64,000 nt of DNA from Oscillospiraceae bacterium (GTDB taxonomy: Bacteria; Bacillota; Clostridia; Oscillospirales; Acutalibacteraceae): assembly GCA_015066095.1 (NCBI GenBank), contig SVPC01000001.1:61947-125946 (forward strand). Direction: 5' to 3'. The stretch's first letter is position 1. Every line of letters starts with the position of its first letter. A model generated the notes under the pieces. The model saw only the letters and a list, made by a program, of their open reading frames with translations. It was not told the DNA's origin and ran no database searches. Both the position numbers and the translations under genes were made by a program. Below, piece by piece: positions 30,384 through 39,358 of the stretch.

Positions 30384-31373
30384 ATGGAAAAATATGTTTC
30401 AATCTTAGACGAGTTTGACACACAAAATGCCATAGCTTTGGTTAAAGAAAAGTTTGCGGCAGAATTATGTGATTGTCTTGATTTATCGCGTGTGTCGGCT
30501 CCCTTGTTTGTAAAACAGGGAAGTGGTCTTAATGACGACCTTAATGGTGTTGAACGTCCCGTTACATTTGATATTCTTGAAACGGGTGAGATAGCCGAGG
30601 TTGTACACAGTCTTGCAAAATGGAAGCGTATGGCTTTGCTTAAATATCGTTTTCCGATGCATACTGGTCTTTATACCGATATGAACGCAATAAGACGTGA
30701 TGAAGAATGTGATAATATTCACTCAATTTATGTTGATCAGTGGGATTGGGAGAAGATTATCACCGCCGAAGACCGCACCGAAGAATATTTAAAGGCTACT
30801 GTCCGAAGCATTTACGGTGCGCTACTGCGTACTGCAAAGGCGGTGGAGGAAAAATACCCAAGTCTTGAGAGTTATTTGCCACCGCAAATTGCTTTTGTCA
30901 CTACTCAGGAATTAGAAGATAAGTATCCCGATTTGAGCGGTAAACAACGCGAATATGAAGCCGCAAAAGAATACGGCGCGGTATTTATTATGAAAATCGG
31001 CGGAAAACTTAAAAGCGGCAAAAAACATGACGGCAGAGCACCCGATTATGATGATTGGGAACTTAACGGTGATATTATTCTTTATAACAAGGTTTTAGAT
31101 ATCCCGTTTGAAATTTCATCAATGGGTATACGTGTTGACCGTGAAAGCCTTTTAAAGCAATTAAAACTTGAAGGTAAAGAAGAGCGTACAAAGTACGAAT
31201 TTCATCAAATGCTTCTTTCAGGCGCGTTACCGCTAACAGTTGGTGGCGGTATTGGTCAGTCAAGACTTTGTATGTATCTGTTACATAAGGCCCACGTGGG
31301 CGAAGTTCAGGTGTCTATTTGGCCTGAAAAAGAGATTTTAAAATGTAAAAAGCAAGGTATAAATTTACTTTAA
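30384..31373 (+). CDS. asnA: Aspartate-ammonia ligase (asparagine synthetase A)
   Basis: 'PLFVKQGSGLNDDLNGVERPVTF', 'LPLTVGGGIGQSRLCMYLLHKAHVGEVQVSIWP'. Confidence 0.95.
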   Translation: MEKYVSILDEFDTQNAIALVKEKFAAELCDCLDLSRVSAPLFVKQGSGLNDDLNGVERPVTFDILETGEIAEVVHSLAKWKRMALLKYRFPMHTGLYTDMNAIRRDEECDNIHSIYVDQWDWEKIITAEDRTEEYLKATVRSIYGALLRTAKAVEEKYPSLESYLPPQIAFVTTQELEDKYPDLSGKQREYEAAKEYGAVFIMKIGGKLKSGKKHDGRAPDYDDWELNGDIILYNKVLDIPFEISSMGIRVDRESLLKQLKLEGKEERTKYEFHQMLLSGALPLTVGGGIGQSRLCMYLLHKAHVGEVQVSIWPEKEILKCKKQGINLL

Positions 31374-31386
31374 AGGAATGTAATGT

Positions 31387-33222
31387 ATGAAAAACAACAG
31401 ATTTTTTAGTTTGTTTTCCTATGTAGCGTATGATTTTGTTGCGGCATATTTATCTACTGTATTTGCATTTTTGCTTTCATTTAAGGAAGTTAATTTGATT
31501 TGGCCCAGTGAGTTTGTTTCTGCCTCTCTTATATGGCCTTTTTCGACTATTTTGGGTCTTTATATTGTAAAGATTTATAACATTCTTTGGCGTTTTTCAG
31601 GTTTTAATGAAATTTTGCGCATATTTGCAGGATGTTTTATATCGGTTGCAACTACGATGGTCGCACAAAAGGCAATTTGGTTGGATAGCGATTTCTCGCT
31701 TTATATACTTAATTATTTTATAACGGTATTTTTAATATTGGTTCAGCGTTTTATGGTAAGAAAATATGCTATAAAACAAGCCGAAAAAACCTCTAACACG
31801 CCTAAAACCGATATCACGGGTAATGTAATGATTATTGGTGCAGGTGCTGCAGGTGAGGCGGTTATTAAAGAACTTTCAGTTGATAAGGAAATAAAAATCA
31901 AATGTGTTATCGACGATAATCCCTTAAAAATAGGGCATTATATAGGCGGTGTTCATATTGTTGGTGGAGTTGGAACAATTGTAACCAACGCTAAAAAGTA
32001 TGAAATAGATACCATTATTTTCGCAATTCCTACTTGTTCCATTGCTAAGAGAACAGAAATTTTAAACATTTGCCAACTTACCAAATGCCAACTTAAAATA
32101 TTACCATCATTATATCAACTTGAGAATGTAAATGAGTTTGTACCTGCAATTCGTAAGGTTGAAATTGAAGACCTTTTGGGTAGAGAGCCTATAAGGGTTA
32201 ATCTTGATTCGGTTATGGCTTATGTTGAAAATCAGGTGGTATTGGTTACAGGCGGCGGCGGAACAATTGGTAGTGAACTTTGCCGTCAAATTGCTTCTCA
32301 CCATCCCAAACAACTTATTATTTTCGATATTTATGAGAATAATGCCTATGAAATTCAGAATGAACTAAAACATGATTATCCCGATTTAGATTTAGTTACT
32401 TTGGTGGGCTCGGTGCGTGACAGTAAGCGTATGGATTATTTATTCCGCACTTACAAACCGCAAATTGTGTACCATGCGGCAGCGCATAAACATGTTCCGC
32501 TTATGGAAGACAGCCCCAATGAATCAATAAAAAACAATGTTTTCGGTACATACAAAACTGCCGAATGTGCCGATAGATACGGTGTAAAACGCTTTGTGTT
32601 AATTTCTACCGATAAGGCTGTTAACCCTACTAATATAATGGGTGCTAGTAAGCGTATTTGCGAAATGATAGTGCAAACCTTTAACGAAAAATCTAAAACC
32701 GAGTTTGTGGCTGTTCGTTTTGGCAATGTTTTAGGCTCTAACGGTAGTGTTATTCCGCTTTTCAAAAAGCAACTTGAACAGGGCGGACCGCTTACCGTTA
32801 CCGACCCTAATATTATAAGATACTTTATGACCATTCCCGAAGCGGTATCACTTGTGTTACAGGCAGGTGCAAATGCCAAGGGCGGTGAGATTTTTGTTCT
32901 TGATATGGGACAACCTGTAAAAATTTTAACCCTTGCCGAAAATCTTATAAGACTTTCAGGTTTTGAGCCATACAAGGATATTCCTATCGAGTTTACAGGT
33001 CTTCGCCCGGGTGAAAAGTTGTATGAGGAACTTTTAATGTCGGAAGAAGGTCTTACAGCTACTGAAAATGAACTTATACATATAGGTAGACCAATTGATA
33101 TTGATAAAGAAGTCTTAAATGCTACACTCACACAAATGCGTGAAGTAATGTATGATGAAAACGCAGATATTCGCGGACTTGTAAAAAAGATAGTGCCTAC
33201 ATATCAAATACCGAACAATTAA
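31387..33222 (+). CDS. Membrane-anchored nucleoside-diphosphate-sugar epimerase/dehydratase (CapD/PglF-like)
   Basis: Four N-terminal TM segments; 'VTGGGGTIGSELCRQI', 'KHVPLMEDSPNESIKNNVFGTY', 'STDKAVNPTNIMGASKR'. Confidence 0.9.
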   Translation: MKNNRFFSLFSYVAYDFVAAYLSTVFAFLLSFKEVNLIWPSEFVSASLIWPFSTILGLYIVKIYNILWRFSGFNEILRIFAGCFISVATTMVAQKAIWLDSDFSLYILNYFITVFLILVQRFMVRKYAIKQAEKTSNTPKTDITGNVMIIGAGAAGEAVIKELSVDKEIKIKCVIDDNPLKIGHYIGGVHIVGGVGTIVTNAKKYEIDTIIFAIPTCSIAKRTEILNICQLTKCQLKILPSLYQLENVNEFVPAIRKVEIEDLLGREPIRVNLDSVMAYVENQVVLVTGGGGTIGSELCRQIASHHPKQLIIFDIYENNAYEIQNELKHDYPDLDLVTLVGSVRDSKRMDYLFRTYKPQIVYHAAAHKHVPLMEDSPNESIKNNVFGTYKTAECADRYGVKRFVLISTDKAVNPTNIMGASKRICEMIVQTFNEKSKTEFVAVRFGNVLGSNGSVIPLFKKQLEQGGPLTVTDPNIIRYFMTIPEAVSLVLQAGANAKGGEIFVLDMGQPVKILTLAENLIRLSGFEPYKDIPIEFTGLRPGEKLYEELLMSEEGLTATENELIHIGRPIDIDKEVLNATLTQMREVMYDENADIRGLVKKIVPTYQIPNN

Positions 33223-33260
33223 AAAAATGCAGAAGCTTTAACGAGCTTCTGCATTTTTTA
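33222..33260. terminator. Bidirectional terminator between convergent genes
   Basis: aaaaaatgcagaagct-ttaacg-agcttctgcatttttt. Confidence 0.88.
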
Positions 33261-33939
33261 TTATATCCTTTATAACTTCACCCGCAATTATAAGCCCAGC
33301 AACAGCAGGAACAAAAGAAATACTGGCAGGTGTGCGCGAGGAATTTTCATTTTTTATGGGTTCTTCTTTTGAAAAAAGCACTTTAAGTTTTTTAATACCG
33401 CGGCGTTTAAGTTCATAACGCATCACTTTCGCAAGGGGGCAAACCGAAGTTTTGTAAATATCGGTAATCTCGAAACGGGTAGGGTCGAGTTTGTTGCCTG
33501 TGCCCATACAAGAAATAATGTCAACACCAGCATCTTTTGCTTTAAGCGCGAGTTCGATTTTGGCGGTTACTGTGTCCACAGCATCTACAATATAATCGTA
33601 TTTTGAGAAATCAAATGTATGTGAATTTTCGGGGGTAAAAAATACATTATGGGTATTTATCGTAGCTTTTGGATTTATGTCACTTAATCTTTGCTTCATA
33701 ACATCGGTTTTATTTTTACCAATTGTGGAGTGGGTTGCCAAAATTTGACGGTTTATGTTAGAAGGGGAGATAATGTCATTATCTATAATATCGATATTGC
33801 TAATGCCGGCGCGGATAAGAGCCTCGGCAGTATGACCTCCAACACCGCCTATGCCAAAAATTGCTACGTGTGAATTTTTTAAAGCGGAAAGGGCATCTTT
33901 ACCTATTAAATTTTCGGTCCTTGAAAATATATTTTCCAT
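33238..33939 (-). CDS. tcdA: ThiF-family tRNA threonylcarbamoyladenosine dehydratase (TcdA/CsdL-like)
   Basis: 'FSRTENLIGKDALSALKNSHVAIFGIGGVGGHTAEALIRAGI', 'DNDIISPSNINRQ'. ATG at 33939 preferred (RBS aggtg). Confidence 0.88.
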   Translation of the reverse strand: MENIFSRTENLIGKDALSALKNSHVAIFGIGGVGGHTAEALIRAGISNIDIIDNDIISPSNINRQILATHSTIGKNKTDVMKQRLSDINPKATINTHNVFFTPENSHTFDFSKYDYIVDAVDTVTAKIELALKAKDAGVDIISCMGTGNKLDPTRFEITDIYKTSVCPLAKVMRYELKRRGIKKLKVLFSKEEPIKNENSSRTPASISFVPAVAGLIIAGEVIKDIIKNAEAR

Positions 33940-34072
33940 TAATTTCACCTATCTTTACTATAATAATTTTAAAATGAGCGATTATTTTTGTCAAGAAATT
34001 TGTAGAAAATAGTAGAATTTACATAAAATGACATTGAATTTTGTAATTTATAGGAAAATTTTGTAAAAAGCC

Positions 34073-34101
34073 TTGAAATTATATTAAAATTATGTTATGA
34101 T
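34073..34101 (+). promoter_or_regulatory. Putative sigma-A promoter for spo0A (TTGAAA-17 bp-TATGAT)
   Basis: TTGAAA 34073-34078, TATGAT 34096-34101. Confidence 0.65.
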
Positions 34102-34133
34102 GTGTAAAACAAAATAATTTTAGGAGAATATTT

Positions 34134-34910
34134 ATGGAAAAAAATCTAAAAATCGTAATTGCTGATGACTCGACCGAGTTTTCAAAGAAATGTGCCAAAA
34201 TTCTTACAAGTTATGGTATGCAGGTCGTATTAACCGAAAAAGACGGGTTAAAGGTTATTTCAAAGGTAAAAACCGAAAAACCTGATGTATTAATATGTGA
34301 TGTGTTTATGCCTAATATAGATATTCTGGGTGTACTTGATGAAATTGCAAAAATAGAGCAGAAATCACGACCGCTTGTAATGGCATTGTCAAGTTATGCT
34401 AATCCTCGCCTTGAAAAGGAAATTTTAGAATCGGGTGCTACATATTTTTTCATTAAACCTTTTGATGTCAATGTAATGGCAGAGCGTATTATAAAGCTTT
34501 CGGGTTGGCGGAATGAAGCTGCACCGCTAAAAGTGAGTAATACAACAGTAAGTGATAGTGATTTAGAACTTATGGTTACCGATATTATTCATCAAATCGG
34601 AGTACCTGCACATATTAAGGGTTATCACTATTTGCGCGAAGCAATAATGCTTTCTATAAAAAACACTGAAATAATAAACTCAGTTACAAAATTACTTTAT
34701 CCTACAGTCGCTAAAAAATACGCAACTACTGCTTCAAGAGTAGAGAGAGCAATTCGTCATGCTATTGAAGTTGCATGGGATAGAGGAGATATAGATGTGC
34801 TTAATGGGTATTTTGGCTATACTATCCAAGTAGAGCGCGGAAAACCCACCAATAGCGAGTTTATTGCAATGATTAGTGATAAGCTACGTTTAAAACTAAA
34901 AATCGGATAA
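34134..34910 (+). CDS. spo0A: Sporulation master response regulator Spo0A
   Basis: Receiver '[12 protein letters not shown]...[13 protein letters not shown]' and C-terminal '[17 protein letters not shown]', '[22 protein letters not shown]'. Confidence 0.95.
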   Translation: MEKNLKIVIADDSTEFSKKCAKILTSYGMQVVLTEKDGLKVISKVKTEKPDVLICDVFMPNIDILGVLDEIAKIEQKSRPLVMALSSYANPRLEKEILESGATYFFIKPFDVNVMAERIIKLSGWRNEAAPLKVSNTTVSDSDLELMVTDIIHQIGVPAHIKGYHYLREAIMLSIKNTEIINSVTKLLYPTVAKKYATTASRVERAIRHAIEVAWDRGDIDVLNGYFGYTIQVERGKPTNSEFIAMISDKLRLKLKIG

Positions 34911-34936
34911 AAAAACGAGCCTTATGGCTCGTTTTT
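34911..34936. terminator. Bidirectional terminator
   Basis: aaaaacgagcc-ttat-ggctcgttttt. Confidence 0.85.
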
Positions 34937-35440
34937 CTTTAAAATATCATAACGTAATATTGCAAGACCAATTGAACACATTGTAAGTATATCACCTACA
35001 GCAGAACCGTAAGCAGAGCTTAACAGGTTATATACAAGCCAAAAAGGAGAGCCTAAAAATGATACTATACGGATAAATTTTTCATTAGTAAGCCAAAAAG
35101 CGCCCGTGTGCAAGGCAACACCGAATATAGGTAACAGGTCTAACGGAGTTTTGTAAAGCAACAAGCCGACGGCTATGATAATTGCGTTTACTGTGATGAT
35201 TATAAATGGTAAAAAGCGTTTTATAACAGGCGAATTTTTCTTTTGTGCTATAATGGACGCGAAAATGCCTAAAATATCCAAAACTGCACCCGAAAAAGCG
35301 GAAAGCAGAACATATTGTATTACATATAATCCACGCGAGACCGCATTGCAAATTATAATGTTTTTGCGCTTTTTTTGCTGATAACTTAAAACAAACAATG
35401 CAACGGCAAAAACCCCTATTATGTTGGCGAATAATGTCAT
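34922..35440 (-). CDS. YgjV-family inner membrane protein
   Basis: 'VFAVALFVLSYQQKKRKNIIICNAVSRGLYVIQYVLL...AVLDILGIFASIIAQKK'; multiple TM segments. Confidence 0.75.
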   Translation of the reverse strand: MTLFANIIGVFAVALFVLSYQQKKRKNIIICNAVSRGLYVIQYVLLSAFSGAVLDILGIFASIIAQKKNSPVIKRFLPFIIITVNAIIIAVGLLLYKTPLDLLPIFGVALHTGAFWLTNEKFIRIVSFLGSPFWLVYNLLSSAYGSAVGDILTMCSIGLAILRYDILKKNEP

Positions 35441-35832
35441 TTGATAAAATCTCCTGTTTTAAAATACTTTAAAGCCATAATATTTATGTAGTTTTTATCG
35501 AATTTTTTTACCGAACGGAAAAGACCGTCATCAAGACCTGTAACACCGTTTGGATTACCTTTTATAACAAAAATAACAGTTTCATTTTTGGGTTTTTCAA
35601 CCTTGTAAACGGCAGTTTTGTTTGCTAGGCGTCCACCCCAGATACGGGGAAGCAGTGGAAACTGTTCCCATTCGATTAGGTTGTCTGTACAGTGGATGAT
35701 ACTGCGGCGGTTAGCACGGCGCTTAATTAAAATTATTTTATATTTATTATCATTTTCTTTTAAGGAATAAATTTTTACAAATTTTGTTTTGTTAGTAGGT
35801 TTTGTGTTTTTTAAAATCTGATATAACGACAT
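35437..35832 (-). CDS. Hypothetical protein, 131 aa
   Basis: Open frame overlapping the downstream gene start (ATGA-type coupling); no family recognised. Confidence 0.6.
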   Translation of the reverse strand: MSLYQILKNTKPTNKTKFVKIYSLKENDNKYKIILIKRRANRRSIIHCTDNLIEWEQFPLLPRIWGGRLANKTAVYKVEKPKNETVIFVIKGNPNGVTGLDDGLFRSVKKFDKNYINIMALKYFKTGDFIK

Positions 35833-35890
35833 AAAATCACTCCTGCATCTATTATAGCATAAAAGCAGTGAAAAATCAATGCGAAGCCGT

Positions 35891-35982
35891 GTATGTTATC
35901 CGCAACTTGATGACATACCGTTTGCAAAACAAACGGATTACATACTCGCTACGCGCGAGTACATACCAATCCTTTGGATTGG
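35891..35982. repeat. Array of three short hairpins separated by 'acatac' spacers
   Basis: acatac-CCGTTTG-caaaa-CAAACGG, acatactc hairpin ACTCGC-tacgc-GCGAGT, acatac-CCAATCC-ttt-GGATTGG. Confidence 0.6.
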
Positions 35983-35984
35983 AT

Positions 35985-36019
35985 AAAAAAACACTCGTTC
36001 AATAGAACGAGTGTTTTTT

Positions 36020-36020
<1 letters not shown>
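35985..36020 (-). terminator. Terminator downstream of tRNA-Thr (symmetrical)
   Basis: aaaaaaacactcgttc-aata-gaacgagtgttttttt. Confidence 0.85.
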
Positions 36021-36095
<75 letters not shown>

Positions 36096-36116
36096 ATACG
36101 CTTACGCGACTTTACT

Positions 36117-36145
36117 ATTATACTGAATATAGTATACAAAGTCAA
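36117..36145 (-). promoter_or_regulatory. Putative promoter for tRNA-Thr (TTGACT-17 bp-TATAAT on minus strand)
   Basis: Minus strand TTGACTttgtatactatattcagTATAAT. Confidence 0.8.
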
Positions 36146-36154
36146 GCATTATTT

Positions 36155-36190
36155 TTAAAAATGCGCCCGAAATTTTCGAGCGCTTTTTTA
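36155..36190. terminator. Terminator after the hom-lysC-DUF4364 operon
   Basis: gcgc-c-cgaaa-tt-tttcg-a-gcgc flanked by A/T tracts. Confidence 0.7.
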
Positions 36191-36195
36191 AAACG

Positions 36196-36747
36196 CTATT
36201 TTGTAAGTAAATCTATTATTGTGGAATAAATTTCGGTAGGGTTGTTTAAGAATTTCTCTTTAATATGAAGTGCCTGTTCTTCGTCCGACACCAAAAGTTT
36301 AACACTCATAAAGGGGGTGTCGTTATCGAAAGCGGAACAGGTGATAAAGGTTTTGTCACCCTCGCGCGAAATTTTAATATCGGTTTCCTTTGTGTTCTTA
36401 AAACGGGAGTACATTTTAAGTGCGGCGTTATACGCTCTCTCTTTTACCACTACCGAAAGGGTGGTTTTAAGTGTTTCTGCAACATCCTTGCCGCTTTTTG
36501 TGATGCGGTAGGTGTCTTCGCTTTTATCCACCATTTCGAGTTGACCTTTTTTGCAAAGATAATCGATAGAATCATTAACCTCAAAGCAGTTGGCAATACC
36601 CTCATAATGTAGTGTGTTTGCCAACAGATTACCAGGTACGGCGCCATCTATTGTAGAAAAAATATAGCATATCAGAACGCGGATTTCGGCCGTCGTAAAA
36701 AGACCGCCTATTTCGGAAACGCCGGCTGTTAAAGCATCTTTTTCCAA
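36196..36747 (-). CDS. DUF4364-family protein (wHTH-like)
   Basis: 'GLFTTAEIRVLICYIFSTIDGAVPGNLLANTLHYEGIANCFEVNDSIDYLCKKGQL'. Confidence 0.75.
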   Translation of the reverse strand: MEKDALTAGVSEIGGLFTTAEIRVLICYIFSTIDGAVPGNLLANTLHYEGIANCFEVNDSIDYLCKKGQLEMVDKSEDTYRITKSGKDVAETLKTTLSVVVKERAYNAALKMYSRFKNTKETDIKISREGDKTFITCSAFDNDTPFMSVKLLVSDEEQALHIKEKFLNNPTEIYSTIIDLLTK

Positions 36748-36766
36748 GGAAATAATCTCCTTTATA

Positions 36767-37975
36767 TTAGTTTACAAATTTGTCGTGTACAGCGATAACT
36801 GCTTCGTCTGCCTTATTTTCGTCGATAAGAACAGATACCTTGATTTCGCTTGTAGAAATCATACGGATGTTGATACCTGCATCAAAGAGCGCTTCAAACA
36901 TTTTAGCGGCAACACCTGGGTTACTTTCCATACCTGCGCCTACTATAGAAACCTTTGAAACACCTTCGTCATAGGTTACTGCTTTGAAATCAAGGGTATC
37001 TTTTAGTGCTTCTATAACTGCAATCGCATCCTCGCGGTTATCTTGGGATACGGTGAAGGTAATATCCTTTGTATTATTACGGCCGATAGACTGTAAAATG
37101 ATGTCTACATTGATTTTAGCCTGTGCCAATTTGTTAAAGATTTTGAATGCAATTCCGGGTTTATCTTCTAATTCTACTATTGAAATACTTGCAACATTAT
37201 TATCCTTTGCAACGCCTTTGATTAAAGTTTTTTCCATTTTAACTTTCTCCTTTACAATTGTACCAGATTTATGGGGTTCAAGACTTGAACGAACTTCAAG
37301 CTCTACATTATATTTTTTAGCCATTTCAACCGAACGGTTGTTAAGAACTTGAGCGCCCAAAGTGGCAAGTTCCAACATTTCGTCATAGCAAATAGCATCC
37401 ATCTTCTGAGCGTTAGGTACCTTGCGCGGGTCAGCGGTGTAAACACCATCAACATCGGTATAAATCTGGCAAAGGTCGGCTTTTAAAGCGGCTGCGATAG
37501 CAACTGCGCTTGTGTCAGAACCGCCGCGGCCCAATGTTGTAACATCGTCGTACTTATTAATGCCTTGGAAACCTGCAACTATAACGATTTTCTTTTTATC
37601 GATTTCCTTCTTAAGGCGTTCACCGTTGATGTTTTTAATACGCGCTACGGTGTGGTGTGAGTCGGTATTAAAACCTGCTTGCCAGCCGAGTAGGGAAATA
37701 ACGGGGCAACCCATAGTTTCAATAGCCATTGCGAGTAAAGAAATAGAGATTTGTTCACCGGCAGAGAGTAGCATATCCATTTCGCGTTTTGAGGGGTTTT
37801 TTGGATTGATTTCTTTTGCTTTAGCAATAAGGTCATCAGTAGTGTCACCCTGTGCGGATACAACTACTATAACATCATTACCTTTTTTGTAGTCTTCAAC
37901 TATAAGGTTAGCAACATTGAAGACTTTTTTTGCGTCGGCAACAGAAGAGCCGCCGAACTTTTTAACTATTAACAT
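36767..37975 (-). CDS. lysC: Aspartate kinase
   Basis: 'IVKKFGGSSVADAKK', 'TTLGRGGSDTSAVAIAAAL', C-terminal ACT domains. Confidence 0.96.
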   Translation of the reverse strand: MLIVKKFGGSSVADAKKVFNVANLIVEDYKKGNDVIVVVSAQGDTTDDLIAKAKEINPKNPSKREMDMLLSAGEQISISLLAMAIETMGCPVISLLGWQAGFNTDSHHTVARIKNINGERLKKEIDKKKIVIVAGFQGINKYDDVTTLGRGGSDTSAVAIAAALKADLCQIYTDVDGVYTADPRKVPNAQKMDAICYDEMLELATLGAQVLNNRSVEMAKKYNVELEVRSSLEPHKSGTIVKEKVKMEKTLIKGVAKDNNVASISIVELEDKPGIAFKIFNKLAQAKINVDIILQSIGRNNTKDITFTVSQDNREDAIAVIEALKDTLDFKAVTYDEGVSKVSIVGAGMESNPGVAAKMFEALFDAGINIRMISTSEIKVSVLIDENKADEAVIAVHDKFVN

Positions 37976-37989
37976 TATATTACCTCCGA

Positions 37990-39219
37990 TTAGAGCATGG
38001 TTTGAAGAGTTTTAACTGAAATACCGTTTTTAAAGAGTGTTAACTTTTGCTCAATTGCGCTTAATTTCTCTTTTTCGGTTATGAATGCGATTTCGCCGTT
38101 TTCGGCGTTTTTAACATTGGTGTTATTACCACCGAAAATCTCGTTAAATTGGGTTTTGAGACCATCGAAATCGTCTGATTTAATTAAAACAAACAAACGG
38201 GTTTCGGGGTCGAAAGACATATCAACATAATCGTTGTCGCCGTCTTCCCAAGAAAGGATTTTGCCTTTTTCAAGGTGTTTTATGCAGTCCATCATATCTG
38301 CAACAACGGCACTTGCAGTGGCTTCTTTACCTGCGCCCTTGCCATAGAAAACAACCTCGCCTGTTTGGTCGCCGTTAAGCATTACTGCATTAAATACGCC
38401 GTTAACGCCGGAGAGTATACAGTCGCGACTAACAAGGGTAGGGGATACCGAAGCGGTGATTTTACCGTTTTTGAGTTTCTTTGCGTGACCGATAAGTTTT
38501 ATCACACAACCAAATTTTTCGGCATAAGCCACATCGTCGAGCGTGATTTTTGTAATACCCTCGGTCTTAACTTGGTTGGGATAAACATGTTTACCAAAGC
38601 CTAACGCCGCTAAAATGCAAACCTTACGACAAGCATCGTGACCTTCAATATCGGCTGTGGGGTCTTTTTCGGCAAAGCCCAAATCCTGAGCTAGTTTAAG
38701 CGCGGTGTCAAAGTCCATGTTATCCACTATCATTTTATTTAAAATGTAGTTTGTTGTTCCGTTAAGAATACCCCAAATTTCATCAATTTCGTTTGCACAC
38801 ATACATTCGGTAATGGGGTGCAGTACTGGAATACCGCCGCCAACCGATGCTTCAAATAGGAAGTTTGCGTTGTTGTCTTCGGCAACCTTTATAAGCTCGG
38901 CACCTTTTGCGGCAACCAATTCTTTATTAGAGGTAACAACACTTTTGCCTTTTTCTAAGCATTTTTTAACAAAATCGTATGCGGGGTTGACACCGCCCAT
39001 AACTTCGGCTACAACCTTTACATCGGGGTCGTTTAAAATCACATTAAAATCTTTTGTAAATTTTTCGCTGTAAGGAACATCAAAATCTCTTAAATCAAGA
39101 ATGTATTTGACATTAACGGGTGTTTTTACGCGACTTGAAATTCTGTCGTTATGATTTATTAAAATTTCAGCAACACCGGAGCCTACGACACCGTGGCCCA
39201 TAATAGCAACATCAATCAT
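37990..39219 (-). CDS. hom: Homoserine dehydrogenase
   Basis: 'MGHGVVGSGVAEIL', 'VTSNKELVAAKGAELI', 'GILNGTTNYILNKM', 'GHDACRKVCILAALGFG'. Confidence 0.95.
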   Translation of the reverse strand: MIDVAIMGHGVVGSGVAEILINHNDRISSRVKTPVNVKYILDLRDFDVPYSEKFTKDFNVILNDPDVKVVAEVMGGVNPAYDFVKKCLEKGKSVVTSNKELVAAKGAELIKVAEDNNANFLFEASVGGGIPVLHPITECMCANEIDEIWGILNGTTNYILNKMIVDNMDFDTALKLAQDLGFAEKDPTADIEGHDACRKVCILAALGFGKHVYPNQVKTEGITKITLDDVAYAEKFGCVIKLIGHAKKLKNGKITASVSPTLVSRDCILSGVNGVFNAVMLNGDQTGEVVFYGKGAGKEATASAVVADMMDCIKHLEKGKILSWEDGDNDYVDMSFDPETRLFVLIKSDDFDGLKTQFNEIFGGNNTNVKNAENGEIAFITEKEKLSAIEQKLTLFKNGISVKTLQTML

Positions 39220-39358
39220 TTTTAACTCCTTAAATATTCTAATAAGTTTTTGAAAATAATATATAATATATTATTATATTTTATATTACCAAAAAAATCA
39301 AGTAATTTAATATATTTGGTAAAGCAGTATAAAAATTATCAAAAATGGGGTATTTAGT

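Noticed and set aside
32451-33131. 226-aa antisense ORF inside the CapD-like gene
   Set aside because: No recognisable domain and opposite to well-conserved Rossmann motifs; treated as a shadow ORF.
39220-39358. Very AT-rich intergenic region between hom and ytvI considered as a regulatory RNA
   Set aside because: Only short AT palindromes are visible; no terminator, riboswitch core or convincing stem beyond chance for this composition.
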